64,000 bases of DNA from Chlorohelix sp037138995. Its GTDB lineage: Bacteria > Chloroflexota > Chloroflexia > Chloroheliales > Chloroheliaceae. Every line of letters starts with the position of its first letter. The first letter of the stretch is position 1. The notes below the pieces were generated by a model that ran no database searches, was not told the origin of the DNA, and was given only the letters and a program-made list of their open reading frames with translations. Position numbers and translations under genes: made by a program. This document shows, piece after piece, positions 53,095 through 62,513 of this stretch. Location: assembly GCF_037138995.1 (NCBI RefSeq), contig NZ_JBAXHI010000005.1, positions 62,001 through 126,000 on the forward strand, in the 5' to 3' direction.

Positions 53095-53865
53095 ATGTTT
53101 ACAAAAATTGAGCAAGCCTACTGGCAGGGAAGCCAGTTTGCCTCCCCGAAACAACCCACTGTTGAGGTTTCGGATAGTTGGCTCAATAGTGAAGGGCAGC
53201 AACGCGCCCGTTACAAATTTGCTCGCGAATTAATGCGAGATAATGATGTCCTTGAAATAGGGTGCGGGAGTGGGCATAGTAGTGTCATGCTTCTTAAAAG
53301 TGGCGCCCGCAGCGTGACCAGTGTGGATAACTCCCCTGACGCAATCGAAAGCGCCCGTCAGCATTATGCCGCTTCCAACCTACATTACCAGTTAGCCGAT
53401 TTCCAGAAATTGCCTTTCTCCAAAGCTAGTTTTGATGTTATCGTGGCTTTCGATATTATCGAGCAAGTAACCGACCCGGAGAGGCTTCTCAAAGAATTTC
53501 ACCGCGTTTTACGCAGAGATGGCACTTTGATAATCTCCAGCCACAACCGACAATGTTTTTCAGATGGATATGCCCATAGACTGTACTTGAGACGAGGGTT
53601 TACTCCCCCTGAGTTGATAGAAATACTCTCTCGCCATTTCAAACCACCCTACCAGATTTATGGTCAGTTTGAAATAGAGCAACTTACTAATAGTGGCGGG
53701 TCTTTTCATATTCCAACCATAACTGAAGGTTTAAATATCGGAGATGTGAACTGTTCAAGAAAACCATTCCGACAAGGTCACGCATACCTCAGCGAGGATG
53801 ATTTCGTTTTCAGTGAGCAGACTTTGGAAGAAGCGCCAATCTTGCTGGCTTTGTGCCATAAGTAA
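53095..53865 (+). CDS. Class I SAM-dependent methyltransferase
   Basis: The 256-residue protein has motif I VLEIGCGSGHSSVMLL, the acidic SAM-ribose position in SVTSVDNSPDAIESARQHYA, motif II LADFQKLPFSKASFDVIVAF and post-motif VLRRDGTLIISSHN, so it is a typical Rossmann methyltransferase (Methyltransf_11/25). The C-terminal half (RGFTPPELIEILSRHFKPPY onward) may bind substrate. The neighbours give no clear hint of the acceptor. It stands alone with its own promoter. Confidence 0.9.
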   Translation: MFTKIEQAYWQGSQFASPKQPTVEVSDSWLNSEGQQRARYKFARELMRDNDVLEIGCGSGHSSVMLLKSGARSVTSVDNSPDAIESARQHYAASNLHYQLADFQKLPFSKASFDVIVAFDIIEQVTDPERLLKEFHRVLRRDGTLIISSHNRQCFSDGYAHRLYLRRGFTPPELIEILSRHFKPPYQIYGQFEIEQLTNSGGSFHIPTITEGLNIGDVNCSRKPFRQGHAYLSEDDFVFSEQTLEEAPILLALCHK

Positions 53866-53916
53866 AACCAAATAGGATTTGTAACTTGTATTGCTAAAAA
53901 GTCATAAAACCTACAA

Positions 53917-53975
53917 CTATAAGGGTCGCAAGGGAGGGGAGGTTCCCTTGAACTTATCTCCCCTTCCTTCTCTAT
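53917..53975 (+). repeat. Dispersed intergenic hairpin repeat, copy A
   Basis: The element has a core inverted repeat CAAGGGA (53929-53935) / TCCCTTG (53944-53950) and continues into AACTTATC and a C/T-rich arm. The inverted complement of 59105-59157 shares the same order (TATA, AAGGG, GCAAGGG, CCCTTGAACTTATC, CTTCC). Two copies in unrelated gaps suggest a small repeated extragenic element. Confidence 0.55.
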
Positions 53976-54056
53976 GATTTGCACTCTAAAAACGTTTCTT
54001 GTAACTGTCCTGAAATTGCTACATGCCACGCCTTTTCCACAGCTTCAATAGACTGC

Positions 54057-56837
54057 TCAGGAATTTAGGTTTCGCTTACGCCACCAGAACTTGCGTATTT
54101 CATCGGCGAAAAATATCACCGGAGTCCACGCAAATACAAACAGCCAATCAATTATATCTAGTGGAGCGGTATTGAATAGACCCTGCATAAATGGTAAATA
54201 TACCAACGAAATCAGCAAAACAAGCTCAACCCCTATTCCTATAAGCACCAGTCGGTTCTTGAAAAAACCAATTTTGAAAACAGAGTTGCGTTCGGTGCGG
54301 CACACAAAAACCGCGCCTACCTGTGTAGCTACAACCCCCGCCAGAGTCATAGTAGTAGCGAGTCGGTATATTTCGGTTCCTTCGGCTGCCAGCGGAACAC
54401 CGGGCCAGCCAAACCTCCAGTTCAAAAAGAAATATGCCGACATTGAGGCTATAGATTCGATTAGCCCGTACCACAATAGCGCCCGTGCCAATAACCTTGG
54501 ATTGAGCAATGGCTCTTTCTGAGAGCGGGGCGGCAATTCCATAACCCCTGTTTCGGGCGGTTCTGTACCTAGACCGATTGCCGGAACCATATCAGTACCG
54601 AGGTCAATCGCCAGCACTTGCATTACAGTTAGCGGCAACGGTATAGCCCCTCTCGAAAAAAGCATGGCTACAAAAGGAACTGCTTCCGCCATATTGCTAT
54701 TAAACACATACATTGCAAATTTGCGGATATTGCTGTAAATGGCACGACCCTCTTCCACCGCATTTACAATCGAGGCAAAATTGTCGTCCGTCAGCACCAT
54801 ATCAGCGGCTTCTTTTGCCACATCTGTGCCGGCTTGACCCATCGCCACCCCGATATGGGCTTTTTTAAGTGCGGGCGCATCATTTACGCCATCGCCTGTA
54901 ACCGCTACGATATGACCCAATTCCTGAAAAGCAGTAACAATCTTGAGTTTGTGTTCAGGTGTAACACGGGCAAAAATTACCTGCTCATCCTTTAAAATAG
55001 CTTTCAGGGCGTCATCGCTCATTCTATCTAGCAGCAAGCCGGTAATTATTTTGAAATCATCACCCGTAATTATACCGAGTTGCTTCGCAATACTGGCGGC
55101 AGTCAATTCGTAATCCCCGGTTATCATTACAACCCGAATACCGGCTTTATGGCAGCGTGCAATTGCCTCACCGACTCCCGCTCTTGGTTGGTCGCGCATT
55201 GCCACCAGACCGAGAAAAATTAAGTCGCGTTCCACAAGCTCAGGGGTAAAATCCACCGCACTATCAGGCAAAATGCGATATGCCAGCGCTAGTACCCTCA
55301 AGCCTTCTCGCGCCAGACTATCGTTTACCTGCATCACCTCAAGGCGTTGGCTCTCGCTTATTGCCGATATTTTTTCTTCCTGCTGGATAAAGTTGCATAG
55401 CTCTAGTACCTCGCGGGGAGCGCCTTTAACATAAGCCACCTGCGCCCCACCCTGCCGATTAATGGTACTCATACGCTTGCGGTACGAGTCAAAGGGTAAC
55501 TCGCGAATACGTGGGTTCTCGGTAGCTTCGGCTTTCAAATCAATCCAACCCTTCAACGCTGCTACTTCCAGCGAAGCTTCGGTGGGGTCGCCCAATTCGC
55601 GCCATTTCTGTGAGCCATCATCAGGGGGTAGTAACCGCGCATCATTGCATAAGCTGGCAATCTTCAAACCAAGATGAAGGTCTCCGGTCACTGGAGTATT
55701 TACTTTTTGACCATTCTCAACAATATGTCCTTGCGGGGCATAGCCTGTTCCGGTAAACTCATACATGTGTCCCGGCAACCACAGATGTGTAACCGTCATC
55801 TCGTTCTGAGTCAGCGTTCCGGTTTTATCGGTGCAGATTACAGTGGTACAGCCAAGCGTTTCCACTGCCGAAAGCCTTTTGACCAGCGCCTTGCGTTTTG
55901 CCATACGCTGAACACCCAACGCCAACGCCAACGTAACGGTTGGCAACATTCCTTCCGGCACAAACGCTACAATCATGCCCATCGCAAAGATAAAACTGGT
56001 GGCAAGGTCAACTTTAGCTAGAAATATTGCCAGTACAAAAAAGAGAGAGCCAATCCCGGTGGCAAGCATTGTAACAATTTTGGTGACGCGACCTAGTTCG
56101 CGCTGGAGCGGGCTTAGCTCATCGGTTACATTTAGTGTGAGATGGGCGATTTTGCCAAATTCAGTTTGCATACCTGTTGCAGTTACAACAGCGGTAGCTC
56201 TACCGGAAGCCACACCCGTTCCGGCGAAAATTAGATTCGCAATATCTGCGACTCCTAATTCGGTGTGCAAAGATGCTTCTCTGGTTTTACGAACCTGACG
56301 CGACTCACCCGTCAAGGTGGATTGGTCAACCCGAAGGTCAGACTCAGCAATGATACGGGCATCGGCGGAGATATTATCGCCCTCCTCCAGCAAAATCAGG
56401 TCGCCCGGAACCAGTTCCTCCGCTAGAATCTTGCTCTCGCTACCCTCTCGAAGCACTCTGGCATAATTGGGCAACATCCGTTTGAGCGCTTCGGTAGCTT
56501 TCTCCGCCTTGTATTCCTGCCAAAAACTAAAAACCCCGTTAATCAGGTTGACCGTCCAGATGGCGATTCCAAGTTGAGGGGCATTTGCCAAAAAGCCGAC
56601 AATACCGCCTGCCCATAGCAAAAGCGCCATTAGGTGGGTAAAATTTGCCAGAAATTTCAAGATAAGGGGAGTTTTATGTCCTTCGCTGAGCGTGTTGCGC
56701 CCGAATTTCTCCAGTCGAACTTGCGCTTCAGCCTGTGTTAAGCCCTGCGGTGACGTATTAAAAGCCTTGTAAACCTCGTCAACAGGAAGGAGGGATAACT
56801 GAGAACCATCCTTCCTGCTTTCAACAAGAAGCTGCAT
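54057..56837 (-). CDS. P-type cation-transporting ATPase (P2 class)
   Basis: The 926-residue pump has an N-terminal cation-ATPase domain (VYKAFNTSPQGLTQAEAQVR). It has the actuator motif STLTGESRQVRK, membrane motif PEGM (294-297), phosphorylation site ICTDKTGTLTQNEM with D337, nucleotide-binding KGAPREVLELC, hinge VTGDGVNDAPALKKAHIGVA and ten expected helices. The C-terminal text (AIGLGTEPPETGVM, ATQVGAVFVCRTERNS) resembles P2C pumps more than bacterial Ca-ATPases. PEGM replaces the usual PEGL. ATG 56837 was taken as start; an in-frame TTG at 56861 is an alternative. The ion is uncertain (Ca2+, Na+/K+ or H+). Confidence 0.9.
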   Translation of the reverse strand: MQLLVESRKDGSQLSLLPVDEVYKAFNTSPQGLTQAEAQVRLEKFGRNTLSEGHKTPLILKFLANFTHLMALLLWAGGIVGFLANAPQLGIAIWTVNLINGVFSFWQEYKAEKATEALKRMLPNYARVLREGSESKILAEELVPGDLILLEEGDNISADARIIAESDLRVDQSTLTGESRQVRKTREASLHTELGVADIANLIFAGTGVASGRATAVVTATGMQTEFGKIAHLTLNVTDELSPLQRELGRVTKIVTMLATGIGSLFFVLAIFLAKVDLATSFIFAMGMIVAFVPEGMLPTVTLALALGVQRMAKRKALVKRLSAVETLGCTTVICTDKTGTLTQNEMTVTHLWLPGHMYEFTGTGYAPQGHIVENGQKVNTPVTGDLHLGLKIASLCNDARLLPPDDGSQKWRELGDPTEASLEVAALKGWIDLKAEATENPRIRELPFDSYRKRMSTINRQGGAQVAYVKGAPREVLELCNFIQQEEKISAISESQRLEVMQVNDSLAREGLRVLALAYRILPDSAVDFTPELVERDLIFLGLVAMRDQPRAGVGEAIARCHKAGIRVVMITGDYELTAASIAKQLGIITGDDFKIITGLLLDRMSDDALKAILKDEQVIFARVTPEHKLKIVTAFQELGHIVAVTGDGVNDAPALKKAHIGVAMGQAGTDVAKEAADMVLTDDNFASIVNAVEEGRAIYSNIRKFAMYVFNSNMAEAVPFVAMLFSRGAIPLPLTVMQVLAIDLGTDMVPAIGLGTEPPETGVMELPPRSQKEPLLNPRLLARALLWYGLIESIASMSAYFFLNWRFGWPGVPLAAEGTEIYRLATTMTLAGVVATQVGAVFVCRTERNSVFKIGFFKNRLVLIGIGVELVLLISLVYLPFMQGLFNTAPLDIIDWLFVFAWTPVIFFADEIRKFWWRKRNLNS

Positions 56838-56903
56838 ATAAATCACTTCTCGCCTTTCCAAGTCTTTGGCAATTATTAGCGACAGCCAACGCCCCTGAAA
56901 ATT

Positions 56904-58850
56904 CTATAGATTGGCGATTTCAAATGGCTCAATCTGGTCTGCTGCTTCAAAACCAAAAACTTTTGCATAGAAATAAAACTCAGCCTCCAGCGTGCGCTTG
57001 ATATTCTCAGCCCGCCTGAAACCATGTTGCTCACCCTCAAACGGGATGTAAGCAACCGGAATGCCTTTTTGCTTGACTGCCTCATACATCGTCTCAGCCT
57101 GATTTGGTGGCACTACTTTATCTTCAAGTCCCTGAAACAGAATTATTGGGCAACGCAACCCTTCGGTGTGGTATATCGGAGAGCGGGCGTGATACAAATC
57201 CAATCGCTCTGGGTATGCGCCGATGAGATTATCCAGATAGCGCGATTCAAATTTATGCGTGTCACGAGCAAGTGCCTCTAAATCGCTGACTCCATAGTAG
57301 CTTGCCCCCGCTTTGAAAGTATTTCGGAAGGTTAGGGCGCAAAGTGTGGTATAACCTCCCGCGCTACCGCCCTGAATAGCCAGCCGATTTTCATCAACCA
57401 ACCCCTGTTGTGCCAGATGCAATGCCCCATTTACGCAATCATCCACATCCACAACACCCCAATTGTCGTTGAGCCGCTCGCGGTATTCGCGCCCATAGCC
57501 AGTGCTGCCCCCATAGTTCACATCTAGAATCCCAAATCCTCGACTAGTCCAATAGGCAAAGCTAAGCGAAAGCAACGCGGGCGAAGCGGAAGTAGGTCCC
57601 CCATGACTCCTCACCACCAAGGGCGGAAGGGCGCCATCAAGGACGCGAAAATCCTTGTTGGCAGGTGGATAATAAAGGGCGTAAGCGTTAAGCCCACCGT
57701 TAGTAGGAAATTCAACCGCATACGGGCTGGAAATATAACCGGAATCTACTTCAAGAGTGGAGGCAAGCTTGTGTACCCGCATTTCACCGCTTGAAAGGTT
57801 ATACTCAACTACTGCCGTCGTTTTGTTTGAGCCGCCCGCAATCATCAAAACCCGGTTGCCGCTTACCTTAAGATTAGCGATATAATTGTAGGGCTGGATA
57901 ACCCGCGAAAGGATTTTGCTCTGAAGATCGAGAATGCCAAGATTCCAAAAGCCGTTCTGGGTAAAGGCGCAGACTATGTTCCCATCGGGAGTAAAGCCAT
58001 AGGTTTGTGTACCGAACACCCACATGGGTCGTCCAAATTCGGCTTCCATCGGATATAGCGGCTCAATCTGTGCATCTTTTACCCGATAGAGATTCCACCA
58101 TCCGGTGCGGTCTGATACAAAATATAACAAGCCATCCGGCGACCAAGTGGGCTGGTAAATGGACTCTCGCAAACCACCCGCCACCAGTTCAGCCTCGCCT
58201 AGCGTACCATCCGGCAACACCGATGCTAACCTAAGTTCGCAACCAACCCACGGCATGTTGGGGTGACTCCACTCTAACCATGCCAACTTTGTACCGTCCG
58301 GGCTAAGACGCGAACAAGCATAAAAGTCTTTGCCCGATACCAGCACCTCACCGCCATTCTCGCTGCTCAAGCTTAGGCTTAGGCTCACGATGGTGTTGAC
58401 AGGTTCATGCCCATCCGCTGTATGGTCTTCGCGAACAGTAATCAAGCGGTTGCGGTGTTGGTCATATATATAATCGGCATAGCGCAAAGCAACCGCAGGG
58501 GTAAGCACTTCCGGTACGCCCCCTTCAACCTGACGGTACAAACGTTGGTCGGCAAAGTTTGAGAAGTAGATAACTTCATCATTAATCAGAAATGCGCCGC
58601 CGCCGTACTCATGTACGCGAGTGCGTATGTTAAAGGGGGCTAGGGTTAAATCAATTCCATTACCCGAAGCATCAGGTCTAACCAATACAACCCGCCCGCC
58701 TTCTTTGGGGCGACCCTCCAGCCAGTAAATATCCGTGCCGTCAAATGCAATATCCACCAGATTAACCGCATCAGAAACAATCATATCGGTGCTTATAGGA
58801 GATTTCCAACTGCCATAAGGCGCTATCTGAACCACAAGATTCTCCTTCAT
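56904..58850 (-). CDS. S9-family serine peptidase (prolyl-oligopeptidase-like)
   Basis: The 648-residue protein has an N-terminal beta-propeller with WD40-like strands (SRLSPDGTKLAWLEWSHPNM, PTWSPDGLLYFVSDRTGWWN) over about residues 20-380. The alpha/beta-hydrolase peptidase follows. The triad is S496 in IQGGSAGGYTTL, D577 in FQGLEDKVVPP and H609 in GEQHGFRRAE, in the family order. It probably removes dipeptides or cleaves short peptides in the cytosol, since there is no signal peptide. The frame starts at ATG 58850. However, AAGGAG sits just inside it and is well placed for a GTG at 58835, so the true start may be five codons later. Confidence 0.93.
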   Translation of the reverse strand: MKENLVVQIAPYGSWKSPISTDMIVSDAVNLVDIAFDGTDIYWLEGRPKEGGRVVLVRPDASGNGIDLTLAPFNIRTRVHEYGGGAFLINDEVIYFSNFADQRLYRQVEGGVPEVLTPAVALRYADYIYDQHRNRLITVREDHTADGHEPVNTIVSLSLSLSSENGGEVLVSGKDFYACSRLSPDGTKLAWLEWSHPNMPWVGCELRLASVLPDGTLGEAELVAGGLRESIYQPTWSPDGLLYFVSDRTGWWNLYRVKDAQIEPLYPMEAEFGRPMWVFGTQTYGFTPDGNIVCAFTQNGFWNLGILDLQSKILSRVIQPYNYIANLKVSGNRVLMIAGGSNKTTAVVEYNLSSGEMRVHKLASTLEVDSGYISSPYAVEFPTNGGLNAYALYYPPANKDFRVLDGALPPLVVRSHGGPTSASPALLSLSFAYWTSRGFGILDVNYGGSTGYGREYRERLNDNWGVVDVDDCVNGALHLAQQGLVDENRLAIQGGSAGGYTTLCALTFRNTFKAGASYYGVSDLEALARDTHKFESRYLDNLIGAYPERLDLYHARSPIYHTEGLRCPIILFQGLEDKVVPPNQAETMYEAVKQKGIPVAYIPFEGEQHGFRRAENIKRTLEAEFYFYAKVFGFEAADQIEPFEIANL

Positions 58851-59104
58851 AAAATAATTTCTATCTTCAAGACTCGATTATCTCAATTTTAACGCCCTAC
58901 TCGATTTCCTGATGTTGAAGTTATACACTTTATGCGCCATTTCCAGCGCGGGTAATAGTGTATAACCGTAAAAGCCATGTCCTCCACCAAGTTTGACTAG
59001 TATTAATATTTTACCACTATTTGTTAGCATTATAAGCATAACGCCGTAATAGCATCAGGGCTGTTACATAGTCAAAAGCTTGACAAAAATCTGAGGCACC
59101 CGCC

Positions 59105-59157
59105 AGAGGGAAGAGGATAAGTTCAAGGGGACACCCCTTGCAACCGCCCTTCTATAC
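59105..59157 (-). repeat. Dispersed intergenic hairpin repeat, copy B
   Basis: The core CAAGGGG (59124-59130) / CCCCTTG (59134-59140) forms a perfect 7-bp stem with a 3-nt loop. Read on the minus strand the element runs TATAGAAGGG, GGTTGCAAGGGG, CCCCTTGAACTTATC, CTTCCCTC, which parallels copy A at 53917-53975. Confidence 0.55.
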
Positions 59158-59186
59158 AACTGCCTTAGGCATAAGCCATTATATAG

Positions 59187-59215
59187 TTGGACTATTCTAT
59201 TTATTTGATTATAAT
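59187..59215 (+). promoter_or_regulatory. Promoter of the GH36-like gene
   Basis: TTGGAC (59187-59192), a 17-bp spacer and TATAAT (59210-59215) lie about 50 bp before the frame start. The -10 is consensus. Confidence 0.6.
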
Positions 59216-59264
59216 AAGCCAAACAAGTTAAATGATTGCCTTGAAACTGAGTGTGTAAACAACT

Positions 59265-62200
59265 TTGTTTGGTGGAAATAATAGATATAAACAGCATAGA
59301 AGCGTGAGTTACCGGAGGCGTAAAAACAAACGCCTTTGGCAACTTCTTTTAATGCTCTCAATGCCAGCATTATTAGTCATTCTGGGTTTCTACCTGATGC
59401 CGTCTCTAGCTTCAGAGTCACGTGACCGTAGTATGCCCAGAGATACACTAGCTAACGATGCGGGTTATTTAGTACGCGGCACACCTATAGCGCCTGATTC
59501 TGCCGGGCGGGGTAATTATCCCACTGCCAGTTATTCCTACGAAATTTTTTATAACCCATGGCAACGGCTTGACGGTCCAATTAATTCCGGCAAAGTGCAA
59601 AGAGCCTATACATTTGGTAATAACCCCGGACCTGCTTTTCTCGAACAGTACCATTCCGATAACTCCGATAACCAAAATCTCAAGATGGTGCAATATTGGG
59701 AAAAGGGTCGGATGCAACTGGAAAATGACAACACCGCTTCGATTGTAATAGCGCCCCTTGCCTACGAATTAATCAGTGGACAGGTGCGTATGGGCGATAA
59801 AGAAACGCTGCAACTTGCCGGATGTAAAACTCCTATTTATGGTGAAGTCAGTAGCGATAACCCTGCTCCTACTTATAAATCTCTTTCTAGTATAACCAGC
59901 CTGAAGCCCGGAACTAACCGAGCTGAAAAGCAAGTTGGGCTGATAGCAAATGCAACGTTAAATCAGGTTGGGCAGGTTGGAAGCGGCGCCGACGTATCGT
60001 TGGGTTTATATAACGTGAAAAACGTTAATTATGTGGAGCAAACCAGTCATAATATCCCCAATGTTTTCTGGGATTTCCTGAACCGCAGCGGCTCTATTTC
60101 TCAGAACGGTGTGAATACCACCGAGCGATTGTATAACTGGTCACAACAGTTTGGAATGCCACTCAGCGAACCTTACTGGATAAAAGCTCTTATCAACCAG
60201 CGAAATCAAGATATTCTAATTCAGGTCTTTGAAAACCAAATACTAATCTACAATCCCTCCGTCAAGCCGGAACTTAGAGTTGATACTGCTAATATAGGGC
60301 AGCATTACTACGAATGGCGCTATGCCGGAAACGAGTTTGTAAGCGATACAACCCAAAACATCAAAGCGCAAGGGGCATCGCCAACTCCCACAGGGGCAAG
60401 GCTGTTAATCGGTAACGAAAGCATAATGCGGATTATAAATATTGAAAATGGGCGCATGAGCCGCAACATGCTGATAAACCGGATAAATGGGCAAGTATAT
60501 GCCGACTTGAAACCTTTTGTAAATATAAGCGGATTCTCAATTGGTCTAGAGGGGCAAAATCAAGCTGCCTATCAAATAAAAGGTGACGATTTTAGCCTGA
60601 CCGGGTTTAGTATGCCGGTATGGAGTGATACGGAAAAGGAACTGGTATTAAACGGACAATTTTCATTCCTCGGAGCTACTTTAGAACTTAAGTTACACTA
60701 CCGGGCGTTAGCCGGACAAGATTTTATTGAAAAATGGGTTGAGCTAACATCAAACGATAAACTGAAAGATTACCGGGTGCGCTCTGCCACAATTGAGGAT
60801 TCGCAGGTTGAAAAAAGCCTAACGTCGGCAATACCAACACCGGAAGAAGAGACCCTGCCCATGCTTGTTCCGGTTGAAAAAACCAGCAGTGTACCCGCGG
60901 GCGCAATCCTCACCGACCTGATGGTACACGAATCGGGCGATGGCGGTCTATATTTCTTCTCTGCTAATCCGTTGGGTGGTGAATATGCCACGAAGCAGGG
61001 CATCACCATAATGCAAGAGGATAACCAATCGCTTGGAAGTGGTTTTACCAGTGGTAAAGCAGTGTTAGGAGTATATTCCGGGCGGAAAGAATTGGGCTAT
61101 AAAAAATTTAGCCAATATCTACAAAATTATTACAGTAAAATTGGCGCAAAATGGCAACCGGTATGGTACAGCACTTGGTATCCCTTTACCACCCAGATAA
61201 ACCAAGATGTTGTGAACACCCAATTTGAGAAAATCAAGGATTTGGGTTTTTACGATGTCTTGCACCTAGATGCAGGTTGGGAGGGCGGTATGCCACTCGA
61301 ACCCGACCCACAGAAATTTCCGCAAGGACTAAAGCCCCTAGCAGATAAAACCGCCGCGCTAGGTATGGGTTTGGGTATTTGGATTAATCCTTTCTCAAAT
61401 GGCTACAGCAAATATGTATATTATACTGATTTGTATCGAACCCATCCTGAATGGCGCTTGAAAGGCACAGAGCAACAGATAGAAGGGAAACTATACACCA
61501 GCGGAAAATATGGGGTTAATACCGATTACTATGCCTATGTGAGTAATAAGCTCAAAGACCTTGTTAAAAATTACAATGTCAAGGTTATTTATTGGGACGG
61601 CGCAGATTGGAATATCCCCGATTCCGAAGTACCTAACCTAACCGAAGACCAACGCCGGATTGAAAGAATCAAGGGCTTAAAGCGTCTCAGCGCGTTGGCT
61701 GATGAACTACGAGCCATACGCCCGGAGCTTGTTATTGTGGCGTGGAATAGCACCGTTAATGTGCATTTATTAGGTGCGGTGGAACAGTTGCAGCTTTCAG
61801 ACAAATGGGACTTACCGCTCGGTAAAAGCGAACTAACGCGCTTGCAACAATTTTATTCTGCCACTTATCACATGCCCTATTATGCAATTTGGGGTGACTG
61901 GTACAGTATTAGCTACCGTGAAAATTCCGATAATAATCTAACGAAAGCTCCGCAGGAACTTATATACGCAGAAGCAAGTATGATTGGGGCAGGCGCGTTT
62001 AATGCCGGAGCCAGCCTTGACCTTACTAAAGCCCCACAAGATTTACTGGACTATATCAAGAAGCTTTTTACTTGGCGCAAGAGTTTTGAGCCGTATTTCA
62101 AAGTGTATCAGCATATTCTTGATTTCCCATCCGACTCTCAAATTTTTGGGGAGGGTCATATCATTAATGGGAAAGGCTTTATTATTCTCAATAATCCCAC

Positions 62201-62405
62201 CACCAAAGAGGTGCAAACCACGCTACCCTTGAGCGCACCTGAGCTTGAGCTTAACCCCAATCATAGTTATCGACTCTTTGACTGGAGTAGCCTGACAGGA
62301 GCGCAGGGAAAGGGAGAAGCAAAACCCGGAGAGGGCGTGCCTATCACCATACCGCCACGCAATGTCAAGATTATCGGTATAGAGATAGAAGGTTGGCCCA
62401 ACTAA
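59265..62405 (+). CDS. Exported GH36-like glycosidase with N-terminal GQHYY-WRY module
   Basis: The 1046-residue protein has a basic N-terminus and one helix (LLLMLSMPALLVILGFYLMP). An exported module of about 300 residues follows, ending in EPYWI, VFENQILIYNP and ANIGQHYYEWRY, homologous by eye to the module in the GH-A glycosidase at 17618. A beta-sandwich domain precedes a (beta/alpha)8 domain with WYSTWYPFTTQI and DVLHLDAGWEGGMPLEPDPQ. D778 in VIYWDGADW is the likely nucleophile and D846 in LQLSDKWD the acid/base, the GH36/GH27 pattern. Alpha-galactosidase or a related activity is likely. Translation starts at TTG 59265 or GTG 59304; no in-frame ATG precedes the helix. Confidence 0.8.
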   Translation: MFGGNNRYKQHRSVSYRRRKNKRLWQLLLMLSMPALLVILGFYLMPSLASESRDRSMPRDTLANDAGYLVRGTPIAPDSAGRGNYPTASYSYEIFYNPWQRLDGPINSGKVQRAYTFGNNPGPAFLEQYHSDNSDNQNLKMVQYWEKGRMQLENDNTASIVIAPLAYELISGQVRMGDKETLQLAGCKTPIYGEVSSDNPAPTYKSLSSITSLKPGTNRAEKQVGLIANATLNQVGQVGSGADVSLGLYNVKNVNYVEQTSHNIPNVFWDFLNRSGSISQNGVNTTERLYNWSQQFGMPLSEPYWIKALINQRNQDILIQVFENQILIYNPSVKPELRVDTANIGQHYYEWRYAGNEFVSDTTQNIKAQGASPTPTGARLLIGNESIMRIINIENGRMSRNMLINRINGQVYADLKPFVNISGFSIGLEGQNQAAYQIKGDDFSLTGFSMPVWSDTEKELVLNGQFSFLGATLELKLHYRALAGQDFIEKWVELTSNDKLKDYRVRSATIEDSQVEKSLTSAIPTPEEETLPMLVPVEKTSSVPAGAILTDLMVHESGDGGLYFFSANPLGGEYATKQGITIMQEDNQSLGSGFTSGKAVLGVYSGRKELGYKKFSQYLQNYYSKIGAKWQPVWYSTWYPFTTQINQDVVNTQFEKIKDLGFYDVLHLDAGWEGGMPLEPDPQKFPQGLKPLADKTAALGMGLGIWINPFSNGYSKYVYYTDLYRTHPEWRLKGTEQQIEGKLYTSGKYGVNTDYYAYVSNKLKDLVKNYNVKVIYWDGADWNIPDSEVPNLTEDQRRIERIKGLKRLSALADELRAIRPELVIVAWNSTVNVHLLGAVEQLQLSDKWDLPLGKSELTRLQQFYSATYHMPYYAIWGDWYSISYRENSDNNLTKAPQELIYAEASMIGAGAFNAGASLDLTKAPQDLLDYIKKLFTWRKSFEPYFKVYQHILDFPSDSQIFGEGHIINGKGFIILNNPTTKEVQTTLPLSAPELELNPNHSYRLFDWSSLTGAQGKGEAKPGEGVPITIPPRNVKIIGIEIEGWPN

Positions 62406-62463
62406 TCTTGCCAAAATTTCAGAACTTCTGGTCAAATGATTTTTGCGTAATTCTGAAGGCTAT

Positions 62464-62498
62464 AAAAAAGGACGAACTTTCAAGGTTCGTCCCTTTTT
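62464..62498. terminator. Bidirectional intrinsic terminator
   Basis: GGACGAAC (62470-62477) pairs with GTTCGTCC (62485-62492), loop 7 nt, flanked by an A-run on the left and TTTTT on the right. It serves the plus-strand glycosidase gene and the convergent minus-strand molybdenum-hydroxylase genes. Confidence 0.9.
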
Positions 62499-62513
62499 GA
62501 ATTTTTCGCTATG

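Larger units (their letters stand above)
58851..59264 (+). other. Divergent intergenic region before the GH36-like gene
   Basis: This 414-bp AT-rich stretch contains repeat copy B (59105-59157) and a good plus-strand promoter (59187-59215). No credible ORF was seen. A minus-strand frame spanning the repeat has no recognisable content. Confidence 0.5.
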
